From Morganella psychrotolerans (GTDB lineage: Bacteria > Pseudomonadota > Gammaproteobacteria > Enterobacterales > Enterobacteriaceae), in contig NZ_LZEW01000032.1 of assembly GCF_001676155.1 (NCBI RefSeq), forward strand, positions 62,001 to 126,000: a stretch of 64,000 nucleotides of DNA. Reading direction: 5' to 3'. Position numbers and translations under genes: made by a program. The notes under the pieces were generated by a model. That model did not search any database, had not been told where the DNA came from, and was given only the letters and a program-made list of their open reading frames with translations. Positions 8,057 to 20,484 of this stretch are shown piece after piece. The first letter of the stretch is position 1; each line of letters opens with the position of its first letter.

Positions 8057-9329
8057 TTACCACTCAAGGTTAACTGCCATGTTGTACATCACATCGTTTG
8101 AACCGGTGTATGAAACACCCGTTTTCATCGCGATGTTCTCGTTGAACCGGTAGCCGGTTCCCACAGCCACTGCCTGGGTGGAGTTGTATCCTCCCATCGC
8201 TGCCGTGATATTCAGTTTTCCGATACCGTATGGCTGGAATAAACCATTCAATGCCGCATTAGCAGCAAGACCATTATCAAGGCGTTCATTGGTTTCCCGC
8301 AGGTCATTTTCCAGACCACGCAAGTCCTGACGATTTTTCAGCATATCGAGGGCATTTTTCTCGATTTTCACTGTATGTTGATCAATATCTTTTCTGTTCC
8401 CGGTGGCTACGTTACTTGTGATATTTGCTTTTTTTAGATGCATTACTAACCCGGGTATTCAGCGCATCAACGTCTGCTTCCAGACTGGTTGTGGCATCCA
8501 TAATTACGGCTGTAACCACTTTTGCTGATTCTATTGTTTTTTCCACTTCCAGAACAGCAAACTCAGTTTGATCGGCCTGACGCTTCAGAGGCTCAATCTG
8601 AGTGGTCATATACTCGTCATACTCATTCATTTCATCTTTAATCATACCGGGAATGGTGCCGATAAGCATATTATTATGCAGCGATTTTCGCGCGGTAATA
8701 TCCAGTTGGATATCTAACTGCTGTGCTTTGTCTTCTAATGATTCTGTACGTTGCGCTAAGGGTAAAACCTGATTTTCCAGTGCAACAGATACATGGCTGC
8801 CAACCTCATTTTTTACCAGTTCCGGCAGTACATGTCCGGCATATTCAGGTAATTTTTCTTCAAATACAGAAACCTGCTGTTCTATTGCGGTTGAGACACG
8901 ATAGTCAATCTCGTTTCCGACCAGCCCGGGCAGAACACTGTTCACATATTCAGGAACCTGGTTCTCAGTGATATCTACCATAAATGTCTTTATTTGCTGA
9001 TGGGTATTATCGACCAACTCACCGATTGATGTAATTTTATCATCCAGTTTACCAGACTCATCCATAGCGATTCGCTGATTTCGGGTAATCTCATCCTGTA
9101 GTCCACCCAGAAATTCGTTATTTTCTCTGATATTTTGCCCCAGATAGTCAATCGTCTGGCGTAATTCAGAAACGCCTGCCGCACGATCACCATCTGATTT
9201 TTTCTCCAAAAATCTTACAGGGTAATCATGGTACAGCGAATTAAATCTGACTTCTGTTACCTTATTTCCTGTATCTGCTGCGTGAACAAATAAGGGTGCA
9301 ATAATTAACGCTAATAAACTTTTTTTCAT
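8057..9329 (-). pseudogene. YadA-like trimeric autotransporter adhesin, frameshifted as read
   Basis: Two overlapping frames make one protein of about 423 residues once a single base is removed from the A7 run (plus-strand T at 8429-8435). The first part has a signal peptide ending VHAAD, then mostly helical, coiled-coil-like sequence with a tandem repeat of about 39 residues (two copies around VPEYVNSVLPGLV and LPEYAGHVLPELV, residues about 125-205). The second part has a coiled coil followed by the YadA C-terminal beta-barrel anchor (GLFQPYGIGKLNITAAMGGY to the final W). Such proteins form trimers that pass their stalk through the outer membrane and bind host surfaces. As read, the passenger would be made without its anchor. 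No globular head domain is recognised. Confidence 0.85.
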
Positions 9330-9491
9330 GTAATTATCCTGATAGGGAGAGGAATGAATTTCAATAGAATATATCTCTGTTTATAACAAATAAAAATAAA
9401 CAGAATATAAACATAAAAAAAAAGCAAAATAGATAATTAACAGACTAATTTAGATTTAATATAATAGAGTTTAATTATACGCATATAAAAT

Positions 9492-9518
9492 AAGAAACCC
9501 GCCGGTGGCGGGTTTCTT
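9492..9518 (-). terminator. Intrinsic terminator of carAB
   Basis: Perfect 12-bp arms (AAGAAACCCGCC with GGCGGGTTTCTT) and a 3-base loop are followed by T-rich sequence on the minus strand, 17 bp after the carB stop. The rest of the 9330-9534 spacer is AT-rich and presumably carries the adhesin promoter. Confidence 0.85.
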
Positions 9519-9534
9519 ATTTCACTTAATCACT

Positions 9535-12500
9535 TTATTTATTTTTAATCTGGCGGTGCATTTCCTGTACTGAAATAACCCTGTCTGTCGGATCCATATT
9601 CAGTGACAAGGTTGTGGCAAAACCACCGTTCATCGTGGTGTCATAATGCACTTTGTATCTCAGGGCACTGCGGCGGATAACTTTAGAGTCTTCAATTGCC
9701 TGACGACCTTCCGTTGTATTCACGATGTAATCGTATTCGCCGTTTTTAATTCTGTCCTGAATATGCGGGCGCCCTTCATGCACTTTGTTAACCAGGCGCG
9801 GATTAATGCCCGCTTCGCCCAGCACAATTGCCGTGCCGTGAGTCGCATCCAGTTCAAAGCCCTGTTTCAGCAACTTCGCCGCAAGATCTACCACCCGAGC
9901 TTTATCCCCTTCGCGGACAGAGAGCAGCGCACGACCTTTCTTTTTCAGGGATGAGGAACTGCCGAGCATTGCTTTGGCAAAGGCTTCCGCAAAGGTGCGC
10001 CCCACGCCCATCACTTCACCCGTTGAGCGCATTTCCGGTCCTAAAATCGGGTCAACACCCTGGAATTTATTAAACGGCAGAACCACTTCTTTAACCGAAT
10101 AGTATGGCGGGATAACTTCTTTTGTTACGCCCTGCTGTGCCAGTGTTTGTCCTGCCATTACGCGTGCTGCTACTTTTGCCAGCGGCACACCGGTGGCTTT
10201 TGAGACAAACGGGACAGTACGCGCCGCACGCGGGTTTACTTCTATCAGATAAACTTCGTTATCTTTTACCGCAAACTGAGTATTCATCAGCCCGCGCACA
10301 CGCAGTTCCATCGCCAACTTTCTGACCTGGTCGCGCATTACATCCTGAATCTCCTGACTCAGTGTGTAAGCCGGTAAAGAGCATGCAGAGTCACCTGAGT
10401 GAACACCCGCCTGCTCGATATGCTCCATAATACCGCCAATCAACACCTGTTCACCGTCACAGATAGCATCCACATCGACTTCAATCGCATCATCCAGGAA
10501 GCGGTCGAGCAGCACCGGTGCATCATTTGACACACTCACTGCGTTCTGAAAGTAACGACGCAGGTCGGTTTCATCATAGACGATTTCCATCGCCCGCCCG
10601 CCCAGCACATAAGAAGGACGCACCACCAGCGGATAACCAATCTCTTTTGCACGTTCAACTGCCTGCTCAATATTGGAAACGGTCGCATTCGCCGGCTGCT
10701 TCAGCCCTAAGCGAACCACCGCCTGCTGAAAACGCTCACGGTCTTCAGCGCGGTCAATCGCATCCGGACTGGTACCGATAACCGGCACACCTGCCGCTTC
10801 AAGGCTGCGCGCCAGTTTCAGCGGAGTTTGTCCGCCGTACTGAACAATCACACCGGCCGGTTTTTCAACCCGTACAATTTCCAGCACATCTTCCAGGGTT
10901 ACCGGCTCAAAATAGAGACGGTCCGAGGTGTCATAGTCCGTGGAAACGGTTTCCGGGTTGCAGTTCACCATGATAGTTTCATAGCCGTCTTCGCGCAGCG
11001 CCATGGCGGCGTGGACACAGCAGTAGTCAAATTCAATTCCCTGACCGATCCGGTTAGGTCCGCCGCCGAGGATCATGATTTTCGGTTTATCATCATTCGG
11101 CTGTGCTTCGCACTCTTCTTCATAAGTCGAGTAAAGATAGGCCGTATCTGTTGCAAATTCTGCCGCGCAGGTGTCTACACGCTTGTACACCGGCCAGAGC
11201 TGATAGCTGTCACGCAGTTTGCGGATTTCAGTTTCCGCGACACCGACCAGCGTTGCCAGGCGGGCATCCGCAAAGCCTTTGCGTTTCAGGTGACGCAGAA
11301 ATTCCGGCGTCAGCCCGTTAACACCCACTTCTGCCACCTGCTCTTCCAGGCGCACCAGTTCTTCGATTTGTACCAGGAACCAGCGGTCAATATTGGTCAG
11401 ATTAAAGACACCATCGACAGACAGCCCGGCACGGAAGGCATCCGCGATATACCAGATACGCTCAGCGCCCGCTTCTTTCAGTTCGCGGCGAATTTTTGTC
11501 AGTGCATCCGGCTCATCCGGATTCACTTTCGGATCAAACCCGGCAGCACCGACTTCCAGACCACGCAGGGCTTTTTGCAGCGATTCCTGAAACGTGCGCC
11601 CGATTGCCATCACTTCACCGACAGATTTCATCTGGGTGGTAAGACGGTCATTGGTACCGGCAAATTTTTCAAAATTAAAGCGCGGGATTTTTGTCACAAC
11701 ATAGTCGATGGAAGGCTCAAACGACGCCGGTGTCAGCCCGCCGGTAATGTCATTCGACAATTCATCGAGAGTATAACCAACCGCCAGTTTTGCCGCGATT
11801 TTTGCAATCGGGAAACCGGTCGCTTTTGATGCCAGCGCCGACGAGCGGGAAACACGCGGGTTCATCTCGATAACAATTAAACGTCCGTTTTTCGGGTTTA
11901 CCGAAAACTGAACATTTGAGCCGCCGGTTTCAACACCAATCTCACGCAGCACCGCCATCGAGGCATCGCGCATGATTTGATATTCTTTATCTGTCAGTGT
12001 CTGCGCCGGTGCTACCGTGATGGAGTCGCCGGTATGAATCCCCATCGCATCAAAATTTTCAATGGCACAGACGATAATGCAGTTATCGTTTTTATCGCGC
12101 ACCACTTCCATTTCATACTCTTTCCAGCCAATCAGTGATTCATCAATCAGCAATTCATTGGTAGGAGAGAGATCCAGTCCGCGCGTACAGATTTCTTCAA
12201 ATTCTTCACGGTTGTAAGCAATACCGCCGCCGGTGCCGCCCATCGTAAATGACGGGCGGATAATGCACGGAAAACCAACTTCATCAGTCACCGCGAAGGC
12301 TTCTTCCATCGTGTGTGCGATACCGGAGCGCGCAGTGTCCAGCCCGATTTTTTTCATTGCGATGTCAAAACGGCGGCGATCTTCTGCTTTATCAATCGCA
12401 TCGGCAGTAGCGCCAATCATTTCGACGCCAAACTCCGCCAGCACACCATGACGTTCCAGTTCCAGCGCACAGTTCAGTGCCGTCTGTCCGCCCATGGTCG

Positions 12501-12762
12501 GCAGCACCGCATCAGGGCGCTCTTTCTCGATAATTTTGCGCACGACTTCCCAATGGATAGGTTCGATATATGTCGCGTCCGCCATTTCAGGGTCAGTCAT
12601 AATGGTCGCCGGATTGGAGTTCACCAGCACAACACGGTAGCCTTCTTCGCGCAGCGCTTTACATGCCTGCGCGCCGGAGTAGTCAAATTCACACGCCTGA
12701 CCGATAACAATCGGACCAGCGCCTAAAATCAGGATGCTTTTAATATCAGTACGTTTTGCCAT
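9535..12762 (-). CDS. carB: Carbamoyl-phosphate synthase large subunit
   Basis: CarB makes carbamoyl phosphate from bicarbonate, ATP and ammonia delivered by CarA, feeding both arginine and pyrimidine synthesis. The 1075-residue protein has the two homologous ATP-grasp halves of the family (each begins with a GGGP/GAGP-IGQ motif: residues about 13-20 and about 560-570), then the oligomerisation region and the C-terminal allosteric domain that binds UMP and ornithine. Length matches E. coli (1073). It follows carA after 15 bp and is followed by a strong terminator. Confidence 0.98.
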   Translation of the reverse strand: MAKRTDIKSILILGAGPIVIGQACEFDYSGAQACKALREEGYRVVLVNSNPATIMTDPEMADATYIEPIHWEVVRKIIEKERPDAVLPTMGGQTALNCALELERHGVLAEFGVEMIGATADAIDKAEDRRRFDIAMKKIGLDTARSGIAHTMEEAFAVTDEVGFPCIIRPSFTMGGTGGGIAYNREEFEEICTRGLDLSPTNELLIDESLIGWKEYEMEVVRDKNDNCIIVCAIENFDAMGIHTGDSITVAPAQTLTDKEYQIMRDASMAVLREIGVETGGSNVQFSVNPKNGRLIVIEMNPRVSRSSALASKATGFPIAKIAAKLAVGYTLDELSNDITGGLTPASFEPSIDYVVTKIPRFNFEKFAGTNDRLTTQMKSVGEVMAIGRTFQESLQKALRGLEVGAAGFDPKVNPDEPDALTKIRRELKEAGAERIWYIADAFRAGLSVDGVFNLTNIDRWFLVQIEELVRLEEQVAEVGVNGLTPEFLRHLKRKGFADARLATLVGVAETEIRKLRDSYQLWPVYKRVDTCAAEFATDTAYLYSTYEEECEAQPNDDKPKIMILGGGPNRIGQGIEFDYCCVHAAMALREDGYETIMVNCNPETVSTDYDTSDRLYFEPVTLEDVLEIVRVEKPAGVIVQYGGQTPLKLARSLEAAGVPVIGTSPDAIDRAEDRERFQQAVVRLGLKQPANATVSNIEQAVERAKEIGYPLVVRPSYVLGGRAMEIVYDETDLRRYFQNAVSVSNDAPVLLDRFLDDAIEVDVDAICDGEQVLIGGIMEHIEQAGVHSGDSACSLPAYTLSQEIQDVMRDQVRKLAMELRVRGLMNTQFAVKDNEVYLIEVNPRAARTVPFVSKATGVPLAKVAARVMAGQTLAQQGVTKEVIPPYYSVKEVVLPFNKFQGVDPILGPEMRSTGEVMGVGRTFAEAFAKAMLGSSSSLKKKGRALLSVREGDKARVVDLAAKLLKQGFELDATHGTAIVLGEAGINPRLVNKVHEGRPHIQDRIKNGEYDYIVNTTEGRQAIEDSKVIRRSALRYKVHYDTTMNGGFATTLSLNMDPTDRVISVQEMHRQIKNK

Positions 12763-12777
12763 TTTTCCTGCTCCTGA

Positions 12778-13917
12778 TTAGTGACGGGCGTTTTTCATCA
12801 ACTCAATAAAGTGGTCGAACAGCGGTGCGGCATCATGCGGGCCGGGGCTGGCTTCCGGATGTCCCTGGAAGCTGAATGCCGGTTTATCATTGCGGTGAAT
12901 GCCCTGCAATGTGCCGTCAAACAGTGATTTATGTGTCACACGCAGCGTATCGGGCAATGTTGCTTCATCTACGGCAAAACCGTGGTTTTGCGCGGTGATC
13001 ATCACCACACTCTTTTCAAGATCTTTGACCGGATGGTTACCGCCGTGGTGACCAAATTTCATTTTGATGGTTTTTGCACCACTGGCGAGCGCCAGTAACT
13101 GGTGTCCCAGACAGATGCCGAACAGCGGAGTATCGGTTTCTAAGAAGCTGCGGATAGCGTCAATAGCATAGTCACACGGTGCCGGGTCACCCGGACCGTT
13201 GGAGAGGAAAATACCGTCCGGTGCCATTTTCAGCACCTCTTCCGCCGGGGTCTGTGCCGGGACAACGGTCAGTCGGCAACCTCTGTCCACCAACATCCGC
13301 AGAATATTGCGTTTAGCTCCGAAATCGTATGCCACAACATGAAACGGCAGTTCATCTGTGTTTTTATCCGCAGGCAGACCACCTTCCAATGTCCATGAAC
13401 CCTGAGTCCAGGTGTACGGCTGACGGGTTGTAACTTCTTTCGCCAAATCCAGTCCGTTCAGACCACTGAAACCCTGTGCGTTCGCCAGCGCCAGTGCGGC
13501 GTCCGGGTGTTCTCCGGCAATAATACAGCCGTTCTGTGCGCCTTTTTCGCGCAGTAGACGGGTCAGTTTACGGGTGTCGATATCAGCAATGGCCACCACA
13601 TTGTGGCGTTTCAGGTAATCAGACAGGTTCTCTTCACTGCGGAAATTGCTGGTGATCAGCGGCAGGTCGCGGATTACCAGACCCTGAGCATAAACACCTG
13701 AGGATTCTTCATCAGCACTGTTAGTGCCGGTATTGCCGATATGGGGATAAGTGAGAGTGACTATCTGGCGGGAATAAGAGGGGTCGGTAAGAATTTCCTG
13801 ATACCCCGTCATCGAGGTATTAAAAACAACTTCACCGGTGACGGTTCCCTCAGCGCCGATAGCGCGCCCGTGAAATGTGGTTCCGTCTTGCAGAACCAGG
13901 ATCGCTGACTTAAACAA
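12778..13917 (-). CDS. carA: Carbamoyl-phosphate synthase small (glutaminase) subunit
   Basis: CarA releases ammonia from glutamine and channels it to CarB. The 379-residue protein has the N-terminal CarA domain and a class I glutamine amidotransferase domain with the nucleophile Cys in [15 protein letters not shown] (about residue 269) and catalytic His and Glu in [11 protein letters not shown]. The start codon is TTG, placed by GGAGGG upstream; E. coli carA also starts with TTG. An ARG box 33-50 bp upstream supports arginine repression of carAB. Confidence 0.97.
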   Translation of the reverse strand: MFKSAILVLQDGTTFHGRAIGAEGTVTGEVVFNTSMTGYQEILTDPSYSRQIVTLTYPHIGNTGTNSADEESSGVYAQGLVIRDLPLITSNFRSEENLSDYLKRHNVVAIADIDTRKLTRLLREKGAQNGCIIAGEHPDAALALANAQGFSGLNGLDLAKEVTTRQPYTWTQGSWTLEGGLPADKNTDELPFHVVAYDFGAKRNILRMLVDRGCRLTVVPAQTPAEEVLKMAPDGIFLSNGPGDPAPCDYAIDAIRSFLETDTPLFGICLGHQLLALASGAKTIKMKFGHHGGNHPVKDLEKSVVMITAQNHGFAVDEATLPDTLRVTHKSLFDGTLQGIHRNDKPAFSFQGHPEASPGPHDAAPLFDHFIELMKNARH

Positions 13918-13949
13918 AACACCCTCCGGAAGAATAATAAATCACATTT

Positions 13950-13967
13950 AATGCATATTAATTCATA
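13950..13967. promoter_or_regulatory. ARG box (ArgR operator) before carA
   Basis: The palindrome AATGCATATTAATTCATA closely matches the ArgR consensus wnTGAATwwwwATTCAnw. It lies directly upstream of carA, where ArgR represses the carAB P2 promoter in E. coli. Confidence 0.75.
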
Positions 13968-14350
13968 ATCGGGCTATAAAGCAATGCCGGAATGCACTTT
14001 TAATCAAATTTCGGCAAATTGGGCGCATTCTAAAGATCCAATGGGCAGTTGTCCAGAAAAAAAAATGTTTTTTTATCGACTTTTAATCATCATGACAAAA
14101 AAATCAGCGATGATGACAATAACATTATCTTATCAGAGGGTTTAAGCTGAATTTTGTATGACATTAATGAAAAAACGAAGAAAGGGAAGGAAAAAGATAA
14201 CAAAGGGCAGAAACAGGTATAAAAAAAAAGACAATAACAGAGGATATCTGCTTTATATACCAATCTAACTATAAAAATAAATAAAAAAGCAATATCAGCA
14301 ATTATTTTAAATTAATTGCTGATTTATCAATAAAATAAAAATAGGATTAA
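13968..14350. other. AT-rich dapB-carA spacer
   Basis: No gene is seen here. The stretch has A and T runs (14059-14077) and weak dyads, and probably holds an upstream carAB promoter; the E. coli operon has a distal pyrimidine/purine-controlled promoter in the same place. No clear dapB terminator was found. Confidence 0.5.
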
Positions 14351-15202
<852 letters not shown>

Positions 15203-15306
15203 TTAGCGGGAGTCTGTGATCATTACCAGTTACCTGCTGTTATCATCAGAAAATCACAATATTGCCCGCGGATTATCAGTAAAACTGTATTTCCCCGGTT
15301 TCAGGC

Positions 15307-15334
15307 AAAAAAAAGCAGAACCTGCGTTCTGCTT
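15307..15334 (-). terminator. Intrinsic terminator of the ribF-ileS-lspA-fkpB-ispH transcript
   Basis: A 9-bp stem (AAGCAGAAC with GTTCTGCTT) with a 4-base loop is followed by eight T on the minus strand. It lies 7 bp after the ispH stop. Confidence 0.9.
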
Positions 15335-15341
15335 CGTCGTA

Positions 15342-16292
15342 TCAGACTTCTTTAATATCTACCCGCAACTCTTTCGGTACCTCAAAGATAATGTTCTCTT
15401 CGCGGCCTTCCAGTTGCCGGACATCATCTGCACCCAGTTCCTGCAAACGACGGATCACCTGTTGTACCAGGACATCCGGCGCAGAAGCGCCTGCGGTCAG
15501 CCCGATAGTGTCCACACCCTTCAGCCAGTCAGGTGAAATATCATCTGCGGAATCAATCAGGTAGGATGGTTTTCCGACCCGCTCAGCCAGTTCGGCAAGG
15601 CGGTTGGAGTTTGACGAGTTTTTTGAGCCCACCACCAGCACCAGATCGGCTTTTCCGGCCAGATCGCGCACCGCTTCCTGGCGGTTAGTGGTTGCGTAGC
15701 AGATATCATCTTTGCGCGGTCCGATAATCTTCGGAAAACGGGCATTCAGGGCATCAATAATTTCAGAGGTATCATCAACGGACAATGTGGTTTGCGTCAT
15801 AAAGCTGAGATTCTCCTCATCTTTGACCTGCAATTTCCACACATCTTCCGGGGATTCCACCAGATACATGCCGCCTTCCGGGTTACTGTACTGCCCCATT
15901 GTCCCTTCCACTTCCGGGTGTCCGGCGTGGCCGATAAGAATCGCTTCTTTGCCTTTACGGCTGGCGCGGGCAACTTCCATATGAACTTTCGTTACCAGCG
16001 GACAAGTGGCATCAAACAGCATAGTGAGGTTGCGGGAGCGGGCTTCCTGGCGGATCGCCTGCGACACACCGTGTGCGGAGAAGATAAGGATAGCGCCATC
16101 CGGCACTTCCGCGATTTCTTCAATAAAAATCGCCCCGCGCTCACGCAGATCATTCACCACATAACGGTTATGCACGACTTCATGGCGGACATAAATAGGT
16201 GCGCCATACAGTTCAAGTGCCCTGTCCACAATACTGATAGCACGGTCAACCCCCGCACAAAAACCCCGTGGGTTTGCCAGTAAAATACGCAC
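15342..16292 (-). CDS. ispH: 4-hydroxy-3-methylbut-2-enyl diphosphate reductase (IspH)
   Basis: IspH is the last enzyme of the MEP pathway, making IPP and DMAPP with an iron-sulphur cluster. The three cluster Cys are visible in [12 protein letters not shown] (N-terminus), [12 protein letters not shown] and [13 protein letters not shown]; the conserved [10 protein letters not shown] and TAGASAPD blocks bind the diphosphate. The GTG at 16290-16292 is preferred over the upstream ATG because GGAGG sits six bases before it and the product then has 316 residues, exactly the E. coli length. Two ERIC elements separate it from fkpB. Confidence 0.95.
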   Translation of the reverse strand: MRILLANPRGFCAGVDRAISIVDRALELYGAPIYVRHEVVHNRYVVNDLRERGAIFIEEIAEVPDGAILIFSAHGVSQAIRQEARSRNLTMLFDATCPLVTKVHMEVARASRKGKEAILIGHAGHPEVEGTMGQYSNPEGGMYLVESPEDVWKLQVKDEENLSFMTQTTLSVDDTSEIIDALNARFPKIIGPRKDDICYATTNRQEAVRDLAGKADLVLVVGSKNSSNSNRLAELAERVGKPSYLIDSADDISPDWLKGVDTIGLTAGASAPDVLVQQVIRRLQELGADDVRQLEGREENIIFEVPKELRVDIKEV

Positions 16293-16396
16293 GTTCAGCC
16301 TCCGGAACATCACCCTGACGGGTAATAAAACAAAAAATCAACATTTACGCAATACTATACCAGAGCGGCTACTCTGACCGTAATGCTAATTGTTGC

Positions 16397-16522
16397 TATA
16401 CCCTTATTCATTCAAGCTGCAGGTGCGTTGGCTACACTCAGCCCGCCGGGTCACATACTAGTGTATGCTCCCCGTCTGTCTTCCCTTGCCGCCTTCCTGC
16501 ATCTTGAATGACGTTGGGTATA
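16397..16522. repeat. Full-length ERIC element between fkpB and ispH
   Basis: This element of about 126 bp with TATA ends is in the opposite orientation to the copy at 7895. It lies inside the fkpB-ispH operon and so is expected to be transcribed as RNA that can fold into a long hairpin. Confidence 0.9.
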
Positions 16523-16591
16523 TAACCTTTATTCATTACTCATTCAAACCACAGATTCGTTGGCAGCATCCTGAATGACGTTGGGTATATA
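16521..16591. repeat. Short ERIC element in tandem with the full-length copy
   Basis: This internally deleted copy has arms CATTCAAACCACAG and ATCCTGAATGACG and ends in GGGTATATA. It stops 4 bp before the fkpB stop codon (16596-16598). It shares its TATA boundary with the neighbouring full-length element. Confidence 0.85.
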
Positions 16592-16595
16592 CGAA

Positions 16596-17027
16596 TTATT
16601 CAGTGACTTCACGGACAACAATGTCAAACGTGATGTCCTGCCCGGAAAGAGGATGATTGAAATCGACTTCAACAGACTCATCCGAGACAGATTTGACAAG
16701 TCCCGGCATTTCACTGCCGTTCATGGCACCAAACAGCATAATTGTGCCGATTTCAGGTAAGCCTGTCTCTGTAAAATCAGACGGGGAGAAAAATTGAATA
16801 AGCTCCGGACTTGGCTTGCCGAAAATAGTCTCACCGGGCAGCGTGAAGGTTTTTTTATCCCCGGCCGACAATCCGAGCAGCTCCAGTTCGAGTTCCGGTG
16901 ACAAACTACCGTCACCCAGGCGAAACAGTGCCGGCTTACCCTGTGCTTCAGTGGAGTCTGCAACGGAGCCATCCGCCAGCTTTAAGGTGAAATCCAGTAA
17001 TACGCTGTGATGTTTTTCTGCCTGCAT
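16596..17027 (-). CDS. fkpB: FKBP-type peptidyl-prolyl isomerase FkpB (SlpA)
   Basis: This small cytoplasmic SlyD-like isomerase has 143 residues (E. coli 149). It keeps the FKBP strand ending in LLDFTLKLADG, the inserted flap domain, and the C-terminal FNHPLSGQDITFDIVV typical of SlyD/SlpA, but has no His-rich metal tail. It is the fourth gene of the conserved ribF-ileS-lspA-fkpB-ispH cluster; a terminator-like hairpin precedes it, so its level may be lower than that of lspA. Confidence 0.93.
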   Translation of the reverse strand: MQAEKHHSVLLDFTLKLADGSVADSTEAQGKPALFRLGDGSLSPELELELLGLSAGDKKTFTLPGETIFGKPSPELIQFFSPSDFTETGLPEIGTIMLFGAMNGSEMPGLVKSVSDESVEVDFNHPLSGQDITFDIVVREVTE

Positions 17028-17056
17028 TATTATCGCTCTTTGTCTTTATATCAGAT

Positions 17057-17086
17057 AAAAAATATCCGCCGGAAGGCGGATATTTT
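17057..17086 (-). terminator. Terminator-like hairpin between lspA and fkpB
   Basis: Perfect 12-bp arms (AAAATATCCGCC with GGCGGATATTTT), a GGAA-type tetraloop and a run of six T on the minus strand lie just after the lspA stop. Being internal to a conserved operon, it may attenuate rather than end transcription. Confidence 0.8.
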
Positions 17087-17091
17087 CTTAA

Positions 17092-17640
17092 TCAATCAGA
17101 TGATGGTGTTTTGCTTTCCGGTTTGTCTTCCGGCTTATCTACCGGTTCAGCGTGCTTCTTACCATCCGGAATAAAGCTTTCGATGATAATCAGCCCCGCC
17201 CCGATGATAATCCAGGAGTCCGCCAGGTTGAATGTCGGCCAGTGCCAGTCACCGACATAAAAATCGATGTAATCCACCACAAAACCGTGCATCAGGCGAT
17301 CGAGTAAATTACCGATAGCCCCGCCGATAATCAGTGCGTAGGCAATATTGCTGATTTTATTGCGCGCACTGGTGCGGTACATCATCACTAACAAGGTGAC
17401 GGAAATACCGATTGCCACGACTGTGAAGAACCAGCGCTGCCACCCGCCCTGTGAGGCGAGGAAGCTGAATGCGGCACCATAATTGCGAACATAGGTCAAA
17501 TTAAAGTACGGGATCAGCGGTGAGGATTCATGCAGCCCGAAATTCGATAATACGAGCTGCTTCGAGATGATATCCAGCACCAGAACCAGTACAGAGAGCC
17601 ATAACCAGCGCAATCCGGTCGAACACAGTGTTTTTTTCAT
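17092..17640 (-). CDS. lspA: Prolipoprotein signal peptidase (signal peptidase II)
   Basis: LspA cleaves the signal peptide of diacylglyceryl-modified prolipoproteins in the inner membrane. Four membrane helices are evident, with the catalytic aspartates in [17 protein letters not shown] and FNLADSWI. The protein has 182 residues against 164 in E. coli; the excess is a charged, Pro/Lys/Glu/Asp-rich C-terminal tail. The start ATG is followed by an intact A7 run (codons 2-3), a useful contrast to the runs that disrupt other genes. It starts 3 bp after the ileS stop. Confidence 0.96.
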   Translation of the reverse strand: MKKTLCSTGLRWLWLSVLVLVLDIISKQLVLSNFGLHESSPLIPYFNLTYVRNYGAAFSFLASQGGWQRWFFTVVAIGISVTLLVMMYRTSARNKISNIAYALIIGGAIGNLLDRLMHGFVVDYIDFYVGDWHWPTFNLADSWIIIGAGLIIIESFIPDGKKHAEPVDKPEDKPESKTPSSD

Positions 17641-17643
17641 TTA

Positions 17644-20457
17644 TCAGGCAAACTTACGTTCTTCACCGTTTCCGGCTACGTTAGTGACACAGCGACCGCA
17701 CAGTTCCGGATGTGCACTGTCCTGACCAATATCAGTGGTGTAATGCCAGCAGCGCGGACATTTACTGCCTGCCGCTTTATTAAAGCCGATGCGCAGACCG
17801 TCCAGCTCACTGTTTACGGCACTTTCAGGTGCATCAGACAATGGTTTCACATCTGCCTGAGAGGTCAGCAACACAAAGCGCAGCTCGTTATCCAGGGTAT
17901 TGAGTTTCGCAGCTAATGCATCATCTGCATACAGTGTTACTGCCGCTTCAAGTGAACCGCCGATCAGTTTGTCCGCACGCGCCTGCTCCAGCACTTTATT
18001 GACTTCGCCGCGCACCGCCAGCGGCGTTGCCCAGTAATCATCATTCATGCTTTCATGGTCGTTCAGACCAAACAGACCGTCATACCACTCTTCGGTAAAG
18101 ACATACTGCGCACGTTTGCCCGGCATCACATTCCAGATTTCATCTGCCGTGAAGGACATGACCGGTGCCATCCAGCGCACCAGTGCCTCAACAATGTGGT
18201 ACAGCGCGGTCTGGCAGCTGCGGCGCGCCAGTCCGTCACTTTTCGCAGTGTACTGACGGTCTTTGATGATATCCAGATAGAATGAACCCATTTCAACCGA
18301 GCAGAACTGCATCAGACGCTGAACAACTTCATGAAAATCATACGCTTCATATGATTTAAGCATATCGTTCTGAGCTGCAAGCGCACGACCCACCGCCCAG
18401 CGGTCTGCCACAATCATCTCTTCCGGTTTCACCATGTCGGTTTCCGGATTGAAACCATTAAGGTTTGCCAGCAGGAAACGCGCAGTATTACGGATACGGC
18501 GGTAAGAGTCAGCAGAGCGCTTCAGAATTTCATCTGAAACGGCAATTTCACCGGAGTAGTCCGTTGATGCCACCCACAGACGCAGGATATCCCCGCCCAG
18601 CTTGTTCATCACATCCTGCGGGCTTACTGTATTCCCCAGGGATTTAGACATTTTGCGTCCCTGACCATCGACGGTGAAGCCGTGAGTCAGTACTTCGCGG
18701 TAAGGCGCTTTGCCTTTCATCGCAGTAGACAACATCAGTGAAGACATAAACCAGCCGCGGTGCTGATCCGATCCTTCCAGATAGATATCCGCAGAATTGC
18801 CATGGAATTCAGGGCGCACATCAATCACAGAGGAATGTGTTGATCCTGAGTCAAACCAGACATCCAGGGTATCCGGCACTTTTTCATAGATATCAGCGTC
18901 ATCGCCCAGCAGGTCACGCGGGTCAAGATCCCACCATGCCTGGATTCCGTGCTCTTCCACACGTTTGGCAACCGCTTCCATCAGCTCTAATGTGCGCGGA
19001 TGCAGCTCCTGAGTCTCTTTATGAACGAACAGGGACATTGGTGTGCCCCATGTGCGCTGACGGGAGATACACCAGTCAGGGCGGTTTTCCACCATTGCGG
19101 TAATACGCGCTTCACCCCAGCCCGGGATCCACTTCACGCCTTTGATTTCACTCAGTGACTGTGAACGCAACCCATTGATATCCATTCCGATAAACCACTG
19201 CGGCGTGGCACGGAAGATAACCGGCGTTTTGTGACGCCAGCAGCACGGATAACTGTGAGAAATATTTTCGCTGTGCAACAGCGCACCCTTCTCTTTCAGA
19301 AGATCAAGGATAATGTCATTGGCTTTCAGTACAAACACGCCATCGAGTGACGGATACGTTCCGTTCACATAACAGCCGTTCGGACCAACCGGATTGGCCG
19401 TTTCCAGACCGTATTTCTGACCGATAACATAGTCATCAGGACCATGGCCGGGCGCAGTATGAACCGCCCCGGTACCCGCTTCCAGTGTAACGTGGTCGCC
19501 CAGAATAGCCGGAACATCAAAGCCCATAAACGGATGATTAAAGCGCAGCAGTTCCAGGTCACTGCCTTTGCAATCTGCCAATACAGTCCAGCTTGTGATA
19601 CCGGCGCGTTTCATGACGCTTTCAACCAGCTCAGCTGCCAGGATAACCAGTTCGTCATTAATACGGACTAACTGATAATCAAATTCCGGATTCAGTGAAA
19701 TAGCGCGGTTCGCCGGTAATGTCCACGGCGTGGTGGTCCAGATAACCAGTGACAGCGGCAGACCTTCGTTTCTCACACCGAATTTGGCGCAGACAGCATC
19801 TGCATCAACTGCCGGGAAGCGCACATCAATCGATGGTGAGGTTTTGTCGTAATATTCGACTTCCGCTTCTGCCAGAGAAGAGGCGCACGAAGTACACCAG
19901 TGAACCGGTTTTGCCCCTTTCACCAGATGACCATTGGCAATCACTTTTGCCAGTGCGCGGATAATATGGGCTTCTGTTTTGAAATCCATCGTCAGATACG
20001 GATGATCCCAGTCGCCCAGCACACCTAAGCGGATAAAGTCAGCTTTCTGACCTTCGATCTGCTCTTTCGCGTATTCACGACAGGCAGCACGGAACTCAGC
20101 CGGGGAGACTTTGTCGCCCGGTTTGCCGATAAGCTGTTCTACTTTATGTTCAATCGGTAAGCCATGGCAGTCCCAGCCCGGAATATACGGGGAGTCAAAC
20201 CCTGACATGCCTTTGGATTTAATAATAATGTCTTTGAGAATTTTATTTACTGAGTGACCAATATGAATGCTGCCGTTTGCATACGGAGGGCCGTCATGCA
20301 AAATAAAGGTTTTTTTACCTGTTTTGGCTTTACGGATTGCCTGATACAAACTGTCTTTGTACCAGCGTTTCAGCATATCAGGTTCGCGCTTTGCTAAGTC
20401 CCCGCGCATCGGGAATCCTGTTTCCGGAAGATTCAGGGTATTTTTATAGTCACTCAT
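17644..20457 (-). CDS. ileS: Isoleucyl-tRNA synthetase
   Basis: This class I synthetase charges tRNA-Ile and edits valine. The 937-residue protein has HIGH at residues 65-68, the editing domain (CP1) including [18 protein letters not shown] in the [10 protein letters not shown] segment, and a C-terminal zinc site with paired Cys (KCPRCWHYT and ELCGRC). Length is one residue less than E. coli. It lies 27 bp after ribF and directly before lspA. Confidence 0.98.
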   Translation of the reverse strand: MSDYKNTLNLPETGFPMRGDLAKREPDMLKRWYKDSLYQAIRKAKTGKKTFILHDGPPYANGSIHIGHSVNKILKDIIIKSKGMSGFDSPYIPGWDCHGLPIEHKVEQLIGKPGDKVSPAEFRAACREYAKEQIEGQKADFIRLGVLGDWDHPYLTMDFKTEAHIIRALAKVIANGHLVKGAKPVHWCTSCASSLAEAEVEYYDKTSPSIDVRFPAVDADAVCAKFGVRNEGLPLSLVIWTTTPWTLPANRAISLNPEFDYQLVRINDELVILAAELVESVMKRAGITSWTVLADCKGSDLELLRFNHPFMGFDVPAILGDHVTLEAGTGAVHTAPGHGPDDYVIGQKYGLETANPVGPNGCYVNGTYPSLDGVFVLKANDIILDLLKEKGALLHSENISHSYPCCWRHKTPVIFRATPQWFIGMDINGLRSQSLSEIKGVKWIPGWGEARITAMVENRPDWCISRQRTWGTPMSLFVHKETQELHPRTLELMEAVAKRVEEHGIQAWWDLDPRDLLGDDADIYEKVPDTLDVWFDSGSTHSSVIDVRPEFHGNSADIYLEGSDQHRGWFMSSLMLSTAMKGKAPYREVLTHGFTVDGQGRKMSKSLGNTVSPQDVMNKLGGDILRLWVASTDYSGEIAVSDEILKRSADSYRRIRNTARFLLANLNGFNPETDMVKPEEMIVADRWAVGRALAAQNDMLKSYEAYDFHEVVQRLMQFCSVEMGSFYLDIIKDRQYTAKSDGLARRSCQTALYHIVEALVRWMAPVMSFTADEIWNVMPGKRAQYVFTEEWYDGLFGLNDHESMNDDYWATPLAVRGEVNKVLEQARADKLIGGSLEAAVTLYADDALAAKLNTLDNELRFVLLTSQADVKPLSDAPESAVNSELDGLRIGFNKAAGSKCPRCWHYTTDIGQDSAHPELCGRCVTNVAGNGEERKFA

Positions 20458-20484
20458 CAGTTTCTCAGTTCCACTATTATTCCG

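Noticed and set aside
7834-9534. Adhesin region as a genomic island bounded by ERIC repeats
   Set aside because: Repeats lie on one side only, and no integrase, tRNA or direct-repeat attachment site is visible.
10828-11829. A 333-codon open frame on the plus strand
   Set aside because: It lies wholly antisense to carB, has no ribosome site or family similarity, and arises from the codon pattern of the real gene.
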